A stretch of 64,000 bases of DNA from Lentzea atacamensis (lineage in GTDB: Bacteria; Actinomycetota; Actinomycetes; Mycobacteriales; Pseudonocardiaceae): positions 1-64,000 of the forward strand of contig NZ_QLTT01000015.1 of NCBI RefSeq assembly GCF_003269295.1, in the 5' to 3' direction. The translations under genes were made by a program, and so were the position numbers. The notes under the pieces are model-generated. The model did no database searches. It had not been told where the DNA came from and saw nothing but the letters and a program-made list of their open reading frames with translations. Shown piece after piece: positions 35,520 to 44,209 of the stretch (positions are counted from its first letter, which is position 1; every line of letters begins with the position of its first letter).

Positions 35520-35535
35520 CTAAGCAACCGCTTAG
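35520..35535. promoter_or_regulatory. TetR-type operator, dehydrogenase/TetR gap, copy 2
   Basis: CTAAGC-AACC-GCTTAG begins 18 bp after copy 1, so the two sites face nearly the same side of the helix. It ends just before the GGAGGT ribosome-binding site of the dehydrogenase gene. Confidence 0.75.
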
Positions 35536-35548
35536 TATGGAGGTAGTC

Positions 35549-36694
35549 GTGCAGCGGACGCTGTTCAACGAGGATCACGCCGCGTTCCGGGAGTCGGCGA
35601 AAGCGTTCGTCGAGCGCACGATCACGCCGAACGTCGAGAAGTTCATCGAGCAGCGCGTGATCGACCGCGACGTGTGGCTGGAGGCCGGTCGCCAGGGCCT
35701 GCTGGGGCTCGAGATCCCCGAGGAGTACGGCGGCAGCGGCGCGAACGACTACCGGTTCAACACCGTGTTCGCCGAGGAGCTGTGCCGGGTCAACGCCGCA
35801 GTCGCGTCGTCGCTGGGCATCCACGGCGACGTCGTGGCGCCTTACCTCGTCGACCTGTGCACCGAGGAGCAGAAGCAGCGCTGGCTGCCCGGCATGTGCA
35901 CCGGTGAGATCAAGACCGGTATCGCGATGACCGAGCCGTCCGGCGGCTCCGACCTCGCCGCGCTGAAGACCAACGCCGTGCGTGACGGTGACGACTGGAT
36001 CCTCAACGGCTCCAAGACGTTCATCACCAACGGCTACACCGCCGACATGATCGTCGTGGCGGCCCGCACGGACCCGTCGAAGGGTGCGAAGGGCATCACG
36101 CTGTTCGCCGTCGAGACCGGCATGCCCGGCTTCGAGCGCGGCCGCAAGCTCGACAAGGTCGGCCAGCACCCGTCCGACACCGCGGAGCTGTTCTTCTCCG
36201 ACGTGCGCCTGCCGTCCGCGAACGTGATCGGCGAGGTCGACAAGGGCTTCATCTACATGATGGAACGCCTGCCGCAGGAGCGGATCGGTGCCGCCATCTC
36301 GAACCTCGCGCACGCGCAGGGTGTCTTCGACGAGACGCTCGAGTACGTGAAGGAGCGCAAGGCGTTCGGGCAGGCGATCGGCAAGTTCCAGCACAACAAG
36401 TTCCTGCTGTCGGAGCTGCGCACCAAGCTCGACGTCACGCAGGCGTTCGTCGACACCCTGACCATGCAGCACGTCCGGGGCGAGCTGACCTCCGTCGAGG
36501 CGGCGCAGGCGAAGTACTGGAGCGCCGAGGTCGAGAACGACGTCATCGACGCATGTGTGCAGCTGCACGGCGGCTACGGCTACATGACCGAGTACCGCGT
36601 CGCCCGCGCCTGGATGGACGCCCGTGTCACGAAGATCTGGGCGGGCTCCAACGAGATCATGAAGGAACTCATCGGCCGCGACCTGGGCCTGTAA
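35549..36694 (+). CDS. Acyl-CoA dehydrogenase
   Basis: This 381-residue FAD enzyme catalyses the first step of beta-oxidation or of branched-chain acyl-CoA breakdown. Family motifs present are GIAMTEPSGGSDLAALKTNA (flavin/substrate binding), WILNGSKTFITNG, ERKAFGQAIGKFQ, and LHGGYGYMTEYRVARAWMDARVTKIWAGSNEIMKELIGR with the catalytic Glu region near the C-terminus. GTG 35549 is chosen over ATG 35537 because GGAGGT at 35539-35544 overlaps the ATG and is well spaced for the GTG. It is the first gene of a three-gene operon with a thiolase and an SDR, under two operators. Confidence 0.92.
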   Translation: MQRTLFNEDHAAFRESAKAFVERTITPNVEKFIEQRVIDRDVWLEAGRQGLLGLEIPEEYGGSGANDYRFNTVFAEELCRVNAAVASSLGIHGDVVAPYLVDLCTEEQKQRWLPGMCTGEIKTGIAMTEPSGGSDLAALKTNAVRDGDDWILNGSKTFITNGYTADMIVVAARTDPSKGAKGITLFAVETGMPGFERGRKLDKVGQHPSDTAELFFSDVRLPSANVIGEVDKGFIYMMERLPQERIGAAISNLAHAQGVFDETLEYVKERKAFGQAIGKFQHNKFLLSELRTKLDVTQAFVDTLTMQHVRGELTSVEAAQAKYWSAEVENDVIDACVQLHGGYGYMTEYRVARAWMDARVTKIWAGSNEIMKELIGRDLGL

Positions 36695-36704
36695 GGGGTG
36701 TCTT

Positions 36705-37901
36705 GTGGCTGAAGCAGTCATCGTTTCCACCGCCCGGTCGCCGATCGGCCGTGCGCGCAAGGGATCTCTGGTCTCGTTGCGCCCGGACGACCTCGCCGCG
36801 CAGGTGATTTCCGCGGCGCTGAAGGACGTTCCGGCCACCGAGATCACCGACCTGCACCTCGGTTGTGCCGAGCCGCAGGACGAGCACGGCCAGAACATCG
36901 CGCGCCGTGTCGCCGTGCAGCTCGGTTACGACAACCTGCCGGGCACGACCGTGAACCGGTTCTGCGCTTCTTCGGTGCAGACCGCGCGCATGGCCTTCCA
37001 CGCGATCAAGGCGGGGGAGGGGCACGCGTTCATCTCCGCGGGTGTCGAGTGCGTCTCCCGGTACATGCACTCCGGTGCGCCGTCGTTCAACCCGTTGTTC
37101 GACGAGGCTCAGCAGCGGACGCTGGACACGGCGGCGTCCAACGTCGCCTGGACCGACCCGCGGCTCGACGGCAAGCTGCCCGACTACTACATCGCGATGG
37201 GGCAGACGGCGGAGAACGTCGCCACGCAGATGGGCATCTCGCGGCACGACCAGGACGAGTTCGGCGTGCGGTCGCACAACCTCGCGGAGAAGGCGATCGC
37301 GGACGGGTTCTTCGCCCGCGAGATCACGCCGGTGGTGCTGCCCGACGGCACGGTCGTTTCCACCGACGACGGACCCCGTGCCGGCGTCACCTACGAGGCT
37401 GTTTCGGCGCTGAAGCCGTCGTTCCGGCCCGAGGGCACGGTGACGCCCGGCAACTGCTGCCCGTTGAACGACGGTGCCGCCGCGGTGGTGATCATGAGTG
37501 ACGTGCGGGCGCGTGAGCTCGGGCTGACTCCGTTGGCACGCATCGTGTCCACGGGTGTCTCCGGGCTTTCGCCGGAGATCATGGGGCTCGGCCCGGTCGA
37601 CGCGACCCGCCAGGCTCTGGCGCACGCCGGTCTGTCCATTTCGGACATAGACCTGGTGGAGATCAACGAGGCGTTCGCGGTGCAGGTGCTCGGCAGTCAG
37701 CGGCAGCTGGGCATCGACATCGACAAGCTGAACGTGCACGGTGGTGCCATCGCTCTCGGGCACCCGTTCGGCTCGACCGGTGCGCGGATCATGACGACGC
37801 TGATCAACGGCATGCAGGCCCGCGACGCCCAGTTCGGTCTCGAGACGATGTGCGTCGGTGGCGGACAGGGCATGGCGATCATCCTGGAAAGGCTTTCGTA
37901 G
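36705..37901 (+). CDS. Acetyl-CoA C-acyltransferase (thiolase)
   Basis: A 398-residue thiolase that cleaves 3-ketoacyl-CoA to acetyl-CoA and a shortened acyl-CoA. The acylated cysteine is in VNRFCASSVQTARMA (about residue 89), the catalytic His in GGAIALGHPFGSTGAR and the second Cys in ETMCVGGGQGMA. It has the degradative FadA-like length. GTG 36705 lies 10 bp after the dehydrogenase gene, and its stop shares a base with the next start (TAGTG). Confidence 0.92.
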   Translation: MAEAVIVSTARSPIGRARKGSLVSLRPDDLAAQVISAALKDVPATEITDLHLGCAEPQDEHGQNIARRVAVQLGYDNLPGTTVNRFCASSVQTARMAFHAIKAGEGHAFISAGVECVSRYMHSGAPSFNPLFDEAQQRTLDTAASNVAWTDPRLDGKLPDYYIAMGQTAENVATQMGISRHDQDEFGVRSHNLAEKAIADGFFAREITPVVLPDGTVVSTDDGPRAGVTYEAVSALKPSFRPEGTVTPGNCCPLNDGAAAVVIMSDVRARELGLTPLARIVSTGVSGLSPEIMGLGPVDATRQALAHAGLSISDIDLVEINEAFAVQVLGSQRQLGIDIDKLNVHGGAIALGHPFGSTGARIMTTLINGMQARDAQFGLETMCVGGGQGMAIILERLS

Positions 37902-38659
37902 TGGGCATCCTGGACAAGTTCCGGCTGGACGGGAAGGTCGCGATCGTCACGGGCGCGTCCTCTGGTCTCGGTGTGGCGTTCGCGCGCGGTCTGGCCGAGG
38001 CGGGCGCGGACGTGGTGCTGGCGGCACGTCGTGCGGACAAGCTGAAGGACACGGCTGCGCTCGTCGAGTCGGTCGGGCGGCGTGCTCTTGTGGTGCAGGC
38101 GGACGTTTCGCAGCCCGACGACTGCCGTGAGGTGGCGCGTGCGGCGGCTGAGTTCGGCACCGTGGCGGTGCTGGTGAACAACGCGGGTGTCGCCTCGGCG
38201 GTGCCGGCGTCGCGCGAGACGCCGGAGGAGTTCCTCGGCGTCATGGACGTGAACCTCAACGGCGCGTACTGGATGGCGCAGGCGGCGGCTTCGGTGATGA
38301 AGTCCGGCGGGTCGATCATCAACATCTCCAGCGTGCTGGGGCTCGTGACCGGTGGCATCCCGCAGGCGGCCTACTCGGCGTCGAAGGCCGGTCTGCTGGG
38401 CCTGACGCGCGATCTGGCGCAGCAGTGGACCGGGCGCAAGGGCATTCGCGTCAACGCGATCTGCCCAGGGTTCTTCTCCTCGGAGATGACCGACCAGTAC
38501 CCGCCCGGCTACATGGAGAAGATGCAGGCGGCCCTGCCCTCCGGTCGCATCGGTGATCCGGAGGAGCTGGCCGCGGCCGTCGTCTTCCTGGCCTCACCGG
38601 CCGGTGGGTACGTGACCGGTGCGACGCTCGTGGTCGACGGTGGAGCCGTCATCGTTTGA
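37901..38659 (+). CDS. Short-chain dehydrogenase/reductase
   Basis: A 252-residue classical SDR with TGASSGLGVAFA (cofactor binding), VLVNNAG, and the Ser/Tyr/Lys set in ISSVLGL and YSASKAGLLGL. In this operon it may act as a 3-hydroxyacyl-CoA dehydrogenase between the dehydrogenase and thiolase steps; a true enoyl-CoA hydratase is not in the operon, but a MaoC-type hydratase lies in the co-regulated operon at 44210-45419. GTG 37901 overlaps the thiolase stop by one base. Length and C-terminal VTGATLVVDGGAVIV are normal. Confidence 0.85.
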   Translation: MGILDKFRLDGKVAIVTGASSGLGVAFARGLAEAGADVVLAARRADKLKDTAALVESVGRRALVVQADVSQPDDCREVARAAAEFGTVAVLVNNAGVASAVPASRETPEEFLGVMDVNLNGAYWMAQAAASVMKSGGSIINISSVLGLVTGGIPQAAYSASKAGLLGLTRDLAQQWTGRKGIRVNAICPGFFSSEMTDQYPPGYMEKMQAALPSGRIGDPEELAAAVVFLASPAGGYVTGATLVVDGGAVIV

Positions 38660-38673
38660 CCCTGATCGGCGTA

Positions 38674-38728
38674 ATGCAAAACGGCCTCCTCGACGCGTCT
38701 AATCCTTGTCGAGGGGGCCGTTTTGCAT
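38674..38728. terminator. Strong hairpin terminator
   Basis: ATGCAAAACGGCCTCCTCGAC (left arm to 38694) pairs with 38708-38728 over 21 bp with a single G-U pair and a 13-nt loop. Runs of A on the left arm and T on the right (CCGTTTTGC) let it act in either direction. It ends the acyl-CoA operon; the next gene begins 12 bp later. Confidence 0.85.
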
Positions 38729-38739
38729 GAGGGGGAGCC

Positions 38740-39867
38740 GTGCATGAGCCGGAGTTCAAAGCCGTCGATCCGCGAAAACGGTTCCTGCTGTGGTTCGTGC
38801 CGCCGCTCGCGGTGTTCGCGGCCGGCCTGACGGTGTTGCTGGTCTCCGGGCACGTCACCGGTCCGTTCCGGCACATCACCGTGGTGCGCGCGATGCTCGC
38901 GTCCAAGCGCGACTTCTTCCAGGACGAGCAGGTCAAGCGCATCCTCATGGCGCGCGGCTACCAGGTGCACGTGACGCCGGTCGGCTCCCGCGACCTGGCC
39001 CGCACGCCCGACCTGGACTCCTACCACTTCGTGTTCCCCTCCGGGCACGTGGCGAACGAGCACGTGAAGGCCCGGCGGACGGGGAAGCACGCGGTGCCGT
39101 TCCGGCCGTTCTTCACGCCAGTCGTGCTCGGTACGTTCCGGGAGTACGCCGAGGCGCTCGTCAAAGCGGGTGTGGCGACGCCGTACGACAGGGGCGAGCA
39201 ACCGTTTTACTACAACCTGGACGTCGACCAGTTCATGAAGCTGGTCGTTGCGCACAAGCGGTGGAGCGATTACAAGCTGGCCAACGGCAACCGGGTGATC
39301 ATCCAGTCACCGGACCCGTGCAAGGCCTATTCGGGAGCGGTGCTGGTCGGGTTCCTCGCGTCCGCCGTCGACGACAACCCGCCCCAGACCGTGGCGGACG
39401 CTGAGGCACGGGCCAGAGAGGTCAAGCCGCACGTCGACGCGCAGGGCCAGGCCGGTGAGGACATGGCGCCGAAGTACTTCGCGCCGGAGGGGCCGACGCA
39501 CGCGGTCATCGCGGTGATCTACGAACACCAGTACCTCGCCCACCAGCTGAACAGACGGGGTGCCGACAAGGAGCGCGTGCTGCTCTACCCGACCGTGCAG
39601 CACCAGAGCACGCCAGAGCTGATCTCGTTCTCGCCAGAGGGCGACCGGATAGGCGAGCTGATGATGACCGACCCTGCGCTGCGGCGGCGCGCGGTCGAGC
39701 TGGGTTTCCACTCACTGGGCTGGAACGGCGCGACGGAGCAGGACTTCGCCGGCCACCTCACCGGGCAGGGGCTGCCGGAGCCGCCGAGCGGTGAGACGGG
39801 GCGGGTGGCGCTGCCCAAGGCGGAGCTCTTCGAGCGCATGCTCGACGTGGTCGGCGACTGCCGATGA
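38740..39867 (+). CDS. Membrane-anchored hypothetical protein of the vWA operon
   Basis: A 375-residue protein with a short basic head, one transmembrane helix (about 14-35, LLWFVPPLAVFAAGLTVLLVSG) and a large external domain. The external part resembles a periplasmic substrate-binding fold (FKRIL..YQVHVTPVGSRDLA, VVLGTFREYAEALVKAGVATPYD, NRVIIQSPDPCKAYSGAVLVGFLAS), but I cannot assign a ligand. GTG 38740 is weakly supported. The 3' end overlaps the lipoprotein gene (ATGA). It lies 12 bp after a strong terminator, so its promoter would have to overlap the hairpin. Confidence 0.75.
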   Translation: MHEPEFKAVDPRKRFLLWFVPPLAVFAAGLTVLLVSGHVTGPFRHITVVRAMLASKRDFFQDEQVKRILMARGYQVHVTPVGSRDLARTPDLDSYHFVFPSGHVANEHVKARRTGKHAVPFRPFFTPVVLGTFREYAEALVKAGVATPYDRGEQPFYYNLDVDQFMKLVVAHKRWSDYKLANGNRVIIQSPDPCKAYSGAVLVGFLASAVDDNPPQTVADAEARAREVKPHVDAQGQAGEDMAPKYFAPEGPTHAVIAVIYEHQYLAHQLNRRGADKERVLLYPTVQHQSTPELISFSPEGDRIGELMMTDPALRRRAVELGFHSLGWNGATEQDFAGHLTGQGLPEPPSGETGRVALPKAELFERMLDVVGDCR

Positions 39868-41294
39868 GGATCCTCGCCGCGGTGGTGCTGCTCCTGCTGG
39901 CCGCGTGCACGGCCAGCACGCCGGAGCCGGTCCGGTTGAAGGTGGTGGCGAGCCCGGAGCTCGCCGACCTCGGTCCCGTGCTCGCGGAACTGAAGCGCGC
40001 CACCGGGGTCGAGCTGGCGGTCGAGCACCGCGGCACGGTCGAGGCCAGCCGGTCGCTCGCCGGGTTCGACCTGGCGTGGTTGTCCACCAACAGGTTCCTG
40101 CGGCTGCGGGGCGCCGAGCCCGCGCTGTCGTCGAGCATCATGACGTCCCCGGTGGTGCTCGGCGTGAAGCCGGGCAAGCGGGCCGTGCTCGGCGAGAAGC
40201 CGACGTGGGCGGACGTCGCCGACCGGGCCGCGGTGGGGGAGTTTCGCTATGGCATGGCTGATCCGCAGGTGTCCGGTGGCGGGATGGCCGCGCTCATCGG
40301 GGTCGCCACGGCGGCCGCGGGCACCGGAGCGGCGTTGCGGCCCGAGGACGTGAGCTGCGACCGCCTGCAGGGATTCCTGGCGGGGCGGGTCTTCGACGTG
40401 CCGGACCCGATCTCCGAGTACACCCGCCGCCAGTCCGATGTGGACGGAGTGGTCGCGCACGAGTCGGAACTGCTGGCGCTCAACGCGTCCGGACGTGTCT
40501 CCGAGCCGCTGGAGATCGTCTACCCGCGCGACGGCATCGTGCTGTCGGACTACCCGCTCATGCTGGTCGATCCCGCGCACCGGGCCGCCTACGACCGGGT
40601 CGTGGAGTGGCTGCGGTCGCCCGCGGCGCAGCGGATGATCGCCGAACGCACCTGGCGCCGCCCCGTCGACCCGGCCACCCCGCGCGACGAGAAGCTGCGC
40701 ACCGGCATCGGCACCGCGCTGTACTTCCCGGACACCCAGCAGGTCCTCGACCGGCTGCTCGTCTTCCACGACCGCGCGGGCGACGGCCGCCAGGTGATCT
40801 TCGTGCTGGACTACTCGACGTCCATGCGCGGCCCGCGAATCGCCGCGTTGCGGGAGGCGTTCGCGTCCCTCAACGGGTTCGACCGCTTCTACACCGGCGA
40901 GACGGTCACGATCGTGCGGTTCGCGGGCTCCGTGCTGGAGGAGCGGTCGATCACGGTGCGCGGCCGGCCGGACCTCGACGCGCTGCTGGCCGTCGTGGCG
41001 TCCGACGACCTGCGGGACAACACCGCGATCTGGGCCGCGCTGGACCACGCGCTGCGCCTCGCCCGCGGTGAGACGACGGTCGTGCTGATGACGGACGGCG
41101 AGAACAACGCGGGCCCGTCAGTCGACGAGTTCCTCCGCGTAGGGCGGGGCGAGGTGCCCGTGTACCCGGTCAGGTTCGGCGAGGCCTCGGTGGCGGAGCT
41201 GGACCGCGTGGCCCAGGCCAGCGGCGGCCGACTCGTGGACGCCGGCGCGAAGTCGTTGCTGGAGGCGGTGAGGGAGATCCGTGGGTGTCGATAG
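39864..41294 (+). CDS. Lipoprotein with substrate-binding and von Willebrand A domains
   Basis: This 476-residue protein starts with a lipoprotein signal (RILAAVVLLLLAAC, lipobox LAAC with Cys15). Residues about 22-275 form a type-2 substrate-binding domain (SBP_bac_11-like: LKVVASPELADLGPVLAELKRATGVEL, ILWL-like DLAWLSTNRFL, WADVADR). Residues about 305-470 form a vWA domain with an intact MIDAS (FVLDYSTSMRGPR; the later Thr and Asp in DNTAIWAALDHAL and LMTDGENN). It should sit on the outer face of the membrane and bind a ligand and a metal-dependent protein partner. It overlaps its neighbours by 4 and 14 bp. Confidence 0.85.
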   Translation: MRILAAVVLLLLAACTASTPEPVRLKVVASPELADLGPVLAELKRATGVELAVEHRGTVEASRSLAGFDLAWLSTNRFLRLRGAEPALSSSIMTSPVVLGVKPGKRAVLGEKPTWADVADRAAVGEFRYGMADPQVSGGGMAALIGVATAAAGTGAALRPEDVSCDRLQGFLAGRVFDVPDPISEYTRRQSDVDGVVAHESELLALNASGRVSEPLEIVYPRDGIVLSDYPLMLVDPAHRAAYDRVVEWLRSPAAQRMIAERTWRRPVDPATPRDEKLRTGIGTALYFPDTQQVLDRLLVFHDRAGDGRQVIFVLDYSTSMRGPRIAALREAFASLNGFDRFYTGETVTIVRFAGSVLEERSITVRGRPDLDALLAVVASDDLRDNTAIWAALDHALRLARGETTVVLMTDGENNAGPSVDEFLRVGRGEVPVYPVRFGEASVAELDRVAQASGGRLVDAGAKSLLEAVREIRGCR

Positions 41295-41991
41295 AGCGCT
41301 CTGGTGGTCCGTGTCGTGGGGCTGGATCCTGCTGTGGGTCGCGACGCTGATCGCGTTCGTCGTGGTGGTCGTCCTGGCGGTGCGGTGGGCGCGGCGGCGC
41401 GTCCCGCAGTCCGAGGTGCCGGGCCTGCTGTTCTACGTGCACGGCCTGAGAATGATCAACCTGTGCAAGGTGGGCCGGTACGACGACGCGGTCACCCGGC
41501 AGTTCGTCAAGCAGATCACCGTCACCAAGAACGGCAAGCTGCAGGTGGGCCCCAGCGAGTTCGGCATCGGTGTGGACGGCTCGGTGATCGAGCAGAACAC
41601 GGCCAACTACGAGAAACCCGCGACGGAGATCGACGTCATCGGCGTCGTGCTGGCGGGACTGCGCGCCGCGCACGGCGTGGTGGACGTCGACCTGACGACG
41701 CAGACGATCGTCGCCGACGAGGCGTGGCGCCGCGGGAAAGCAAGACGGCTCAACGACATCCGCGACTACGTGTCGCTGCGCGGCCGGTTCCAGCTCGACG
41801 GGGGAACCGACGAGAAGGCGGTGCTGCTCGCCCCGGCCGGCAAGCACCGCGTCCGCGTCGAGTGCGACCGCGCGAGCCTGCGCGACACCCTGCCGCCGGG
41901 CCAGTTCAACGCGCGGTGCCTGGGCAAGGTCCAGTCGTGGAACGCGGAGACCGGCGAGATCGTGGTGCTGCCGGTCGTCGTATTCCAGTAG
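41281..41991 (+). CDS. Single-pass membrane hypothetical protein of the vWA operon
   Basis: A 236-residue protein with an N-terminal transmembrane helix (about 7-35, WGWILLWVATLIAFVVVVVLAV) and a soluble domain (40-236) beginning RVPQSEVPGLLFYVHGLRMINLCKVG. No known domain is recognised. GTG 41281 lies inside the preceding gene (14-bp overlap), so translation is coupled. Orientation is unclear: the basic RWARRR after the helix favours a cytoplasmic soluble domain, which would let it act as the inner partner of the two external proteins. Confidence 0.7.
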   Translation: MGVDRALWWSVSWGWILLWVATLIAFVVVVVLAVRWARRRVPQSEVPGLLFYVHGLRMINLCKVGRYDDAVTRQFVKQITVTKNGKLQVGPSEFGIGVDGSVIEQNTANYEKPATEIDVIGVVLAGLRAAHGVVDVDLTTQTIVADEAWRRGKARRLNDIRDYVSLRGRFQLDGGTDEKAVLLAPAGKHRVRVECDRASLRDTLPPGQFNARCLGKVQSWNAETGEIVVLPVVVFQ

Positions 41992-42013
41992 ACGGGCAGG
42001 GGACGATCAGCGC

Positions 42014-42556
42014 GTGATATCGCTGGACCACGTACTGGTCGTCGACGTGGAGTCGACGTGTTGGGAAGGATCTCCGCCTCCCGGTGAGGTCTCGGAGATC
42101 ATCGAGATCGGCATCTGCCCGGTCGAGGTCGCCACTGGCGTCCGCGGCTCGCGGCGCAGCATTCTCGTGCGGCCTTCGCGGTCGTCCGTCAGTCCGTTCT
42201 GCACTCGGCTGACGACGCTGACACAGGCCGATGTCGACGGTGGTGTCTCGTTCGCCGAGGCCTGCGCTTTGCTGCGCAAGGAGTTCCGGTCGGATCGCCG
42301 GGTCTGGGCCTCGTACGGTGACTACGACCGGAAGATGTTCGAGCGGCAGTGTGCGGACTTCGGCGTGAAGTACCCGTTCGGGCCGCGGCACGTCAACGTG
42401 AAGACGCTCTTCGCGTTGGTGCACGTGTTGCCGCGCGAGGTCGGGATGGCAGAGGCGGTGCGCATCGCCGGGCGGCAGCTCGACGGCACGCACCACCGCG
42501 GCCACGACGACGCCTACAACATCGCGGGCCTGCTGGCCGGGCTGCTCAGAAAGTGA
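42014..42556 (+). CDS. DEDDh 3'-5' exonuclease
   Basis: A 180-residue exonuclease of the DnaQ-like ERI-1/KapD branch. ExoI is VLVVDVESTCW (Asp and Glu metal ligands), ExoII is SYGDYDRKMFERQ (Asp), and ExoIII is HHRGHDDAYNIAGLL (His and Asp), giving a complete DEDDh active site. It probably trims short RNA or DNA ends. GTG 42014 begins the conserved strand. It converges with the DUF2855 gene, overlapping it by 11 bp. Only 22 bp separate it from the vWA operon, so read-through is possible. Confidence 0.87.
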   Translation: MISLDHVLVVDVESTCWEGSPPPGEVSEIIEIGICPVEVATGVRGSRRSILVRPSRSSVSPFCTRLTTLTQADVDGGVSFAEACALLRKEFRSDRRVWASYGDYDRKMFERQCADFGVKYPFGPRHVNVKTLFALVHVLPREVGMAEAVRIAGRQLDGTHHRGHDDAYNIAGLLAGLLRK

Positions 42557-43601
42557 TCACGTCGGCCGTGCTCGGGTCCGTCTTGCCCGCCAGCACGGCC
42601 TGCCACACCTCGGCGAGCTCGTCCGGACCACTGTGCTGAACGACGCTCACCCAGTCGCCGGCCTGAGCGGTGAACGCGCGCCAGGCCGCGCCGAAACGCT
42701 CAGCGAGACCCTCGGAGCCCCAGTCGGCGGTGCGCTTGCGCAGCTGCTCGGGAGCGAAGAAGAACTCCGACCGCGGGTCGGCCGAGGCCTTCTGCTGGGT
42801 GAGACCGATCGAGATGTCCTTGACCAGGTTGTCGCCGAGGCGGTCGTGCAGCGTTGAACGCAGGTCGGCCGAGCCGCTGAAGTCGAGGTAGACCGAAGGT
42901 TCGACATCCACCAAAGCGTCGTAGGGGAGCACGCTGTCGTAGAGGCCGAGGCCGGTCGTGAACTCCACGTTGCGCGGCGAGGTGAGGCCCACCAGCCGTA
43001 CGCCCTTGTCCTTGAGGCACTGGGCGGTGCCGAACGCCGTCTTGCTGGAGGCGGAGGAGATCACGACGGTGCGGGCGCCGTGGAAGTCGTTGTCCGCCAG
43101 CTGGTCGGCGAGCAGGAACGACGTCAGGAACAGCGGGCGGTACAGCACCTGCAGGTCTTCCTGCTGGGCGTCGTAGGCCGGGTCCTTCGACGTGACCAGG
43201 TAGCTGTTGTACACGGCCGGCAGGTCGGCGCGGTGCTCGGCCGTGTCGACGAAGCCCGCTGAGGTCAGCTTGGCGCGCACGACGAGGTGGCTCGCCATCG
43301 GCAGGTAGCCGTAGACGCGGGTGCCGGCCGGCAGGGCGTCCACTGTGGAGTCGACGACGTCGGCGAAGCCCCACACCGGGATGACGCCGCGGCCCTCGGC
43401 GGCGGTGGGGAAGAAGCGCCAGTAGCCGATCATGTCGCCGATCACGCCGTAGGTGACGTTGTTGGCGGTGAGGCCGACCCGGTCGACGCGGAGCAGCACC
43501 TCGCAGTCGGACAGCTCGGAGGACTCGGGGAGTTCGTCGTGCAGGACTTCGGTTTTGGTGAGGTCGTCGCGGTCAACGACGACGGTCCAACGACTGATCA
43601 T
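42546..43601 (-). CDS. DUF2855 family (MDR-like) protein
   Basis: A 351-residue protein matching DUF2855, a branch distantly related to medium-chain dehydrogenases. The N-terminal substrate domain (CEVLLRVDRVGLTANNVTYG, VIPVWGFADVVDS, GTRVYGYLPMASHLVV) and a nucleotide-binding-like half (TVVISSASSKTAFGTAQCL) are visible. The glycine-rich dinucleotide loop is not the standard GxGxxG, and the reaction is unknown. It is divergent from a TetR gene with a 38-bp gap, which suggests local repression by that TetR protein. Confidence 0.85.
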   Translation of the reverse strand: MISRWTVVVDRDDLTKTEVLHDELPESSELSDCEVLLRVDRVGLTANNVTYGVIGDMIGYWRFFPTAAEGRGVIPVWGFADVVDSTVDALPAGTRVYGYLPMASHLVVRAKLTSAGFVDTAEHRADLPAVYNSYLVTSKDPAYDAQQEDLQVLYRPLFLTSFLLADQLADNDFHGARTVVISSASSKTAFGTAQCLKDKGVRLVGLTSPRNVEFTTGLGLYDSVLPYDALVDVEPSVYLDFSGSADLRSTLHDRLGDNLVKDISIGLTQQKASADPRSEFFFAPEQLRKRTADWGSEGLAERFGAAWRAFTAQAGDWVSVVQHSGPDELAEVWQAVLAGKTDPSTADVITF

Positions 43602-43639
43602 TGCCAGGATTCTCCTTGGTCGGGAGGTACGCTCCGGTC

Positions 43640-44206
43640 GTGACCGTGCCTGAAAGACTGATCGACGCCGCCACCCGCCTGTTCGCGGACAAGGGGTACG
43701 AGCGGGTCGCCGTGCAGGAGATCGTGGAGCGCGCCGGTGTCACCAAAGGCGCGATGTACCACTATTTCGGGTCTAAGGACGACCTGCTGCACGAGATCTA
43801 CGGGCGGTTGCTGCGGATGCAGACCGAGCGGCTGGAGAAGATCGCGAACGGGGACGGGCCGATCACCGACCGGCTGCGCGAGGCGGCCGTCGACGTGATC
43901 GTCACCAGTGTCGACAACTTCGACGCCGCCAAGGTGTTCTTCCGCTCGATCGACCACCTCTCCGCGGAGAAGCAGAAGGAAGTGCGGGCGGAACGGCGGC
44001 GGTACCACGAGAAGTTCCGCGGGCTGGTCGAGGAAGGGCAGCGGGACGGGACCTTCCGCGCCGACGTGCCCGCTGATCTGGCCACCCACTACTTCTTCGG
44101 GTCGCTGCACCACCTGGGCACGTGGTACCGCCCGGACGGGGAGATCCCGGCCGGGCGGCTGGCGGAGCACTACGCGGATCTGCTGATCCACAGCCTCGGT
44201 GTCTGA
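43640..44206 (+). CDS. TetR-family transcriptional regulator
   Basis: A 188-residue TetR protein: ERLIDAATRLFADKGYERVAVQEIVERAGVTKGAMYHYFGSKDDLLHEIYGR forms the DNA-binding domain at residues 3-54. The rest is a helical ligand domain with LRRE-like charged segments (EKQKEVRAERRRYHEKF). It most likely controls the divergent DUF2855 gene. GTG 43640 or 43646; GGGAGG lies 12 nt upstream of the first. It converges with the MaoC gene 3 bp away. Confidence 0.85.
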   Translation: MTVPERLIDAATRLFADKGYERVAVQEIVERAGVTKGAMYHYFGSKDDLLHEIYGRLLRMQTERLEKIANGDGPITDRLREAAVDVIVTSVDNFDAAKVFFRSIDHLSAEKQKEVRAERRRYHEKFRGLVEEGQRDGTFRADVPADLATHYFFGSLHHLGTWYRPDGEIPAGRLAEHYADLLIHSLGV

Positions 44207-44209
44207 TCT

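Noticed and set aside
35537..35548. ATG 35537 as the start of the acyl-CoA dehydrogenase
   Set aside because: The ribosome-binding site GGAGGT begins inside this ATG and is correctly spaced for GTG 35549.
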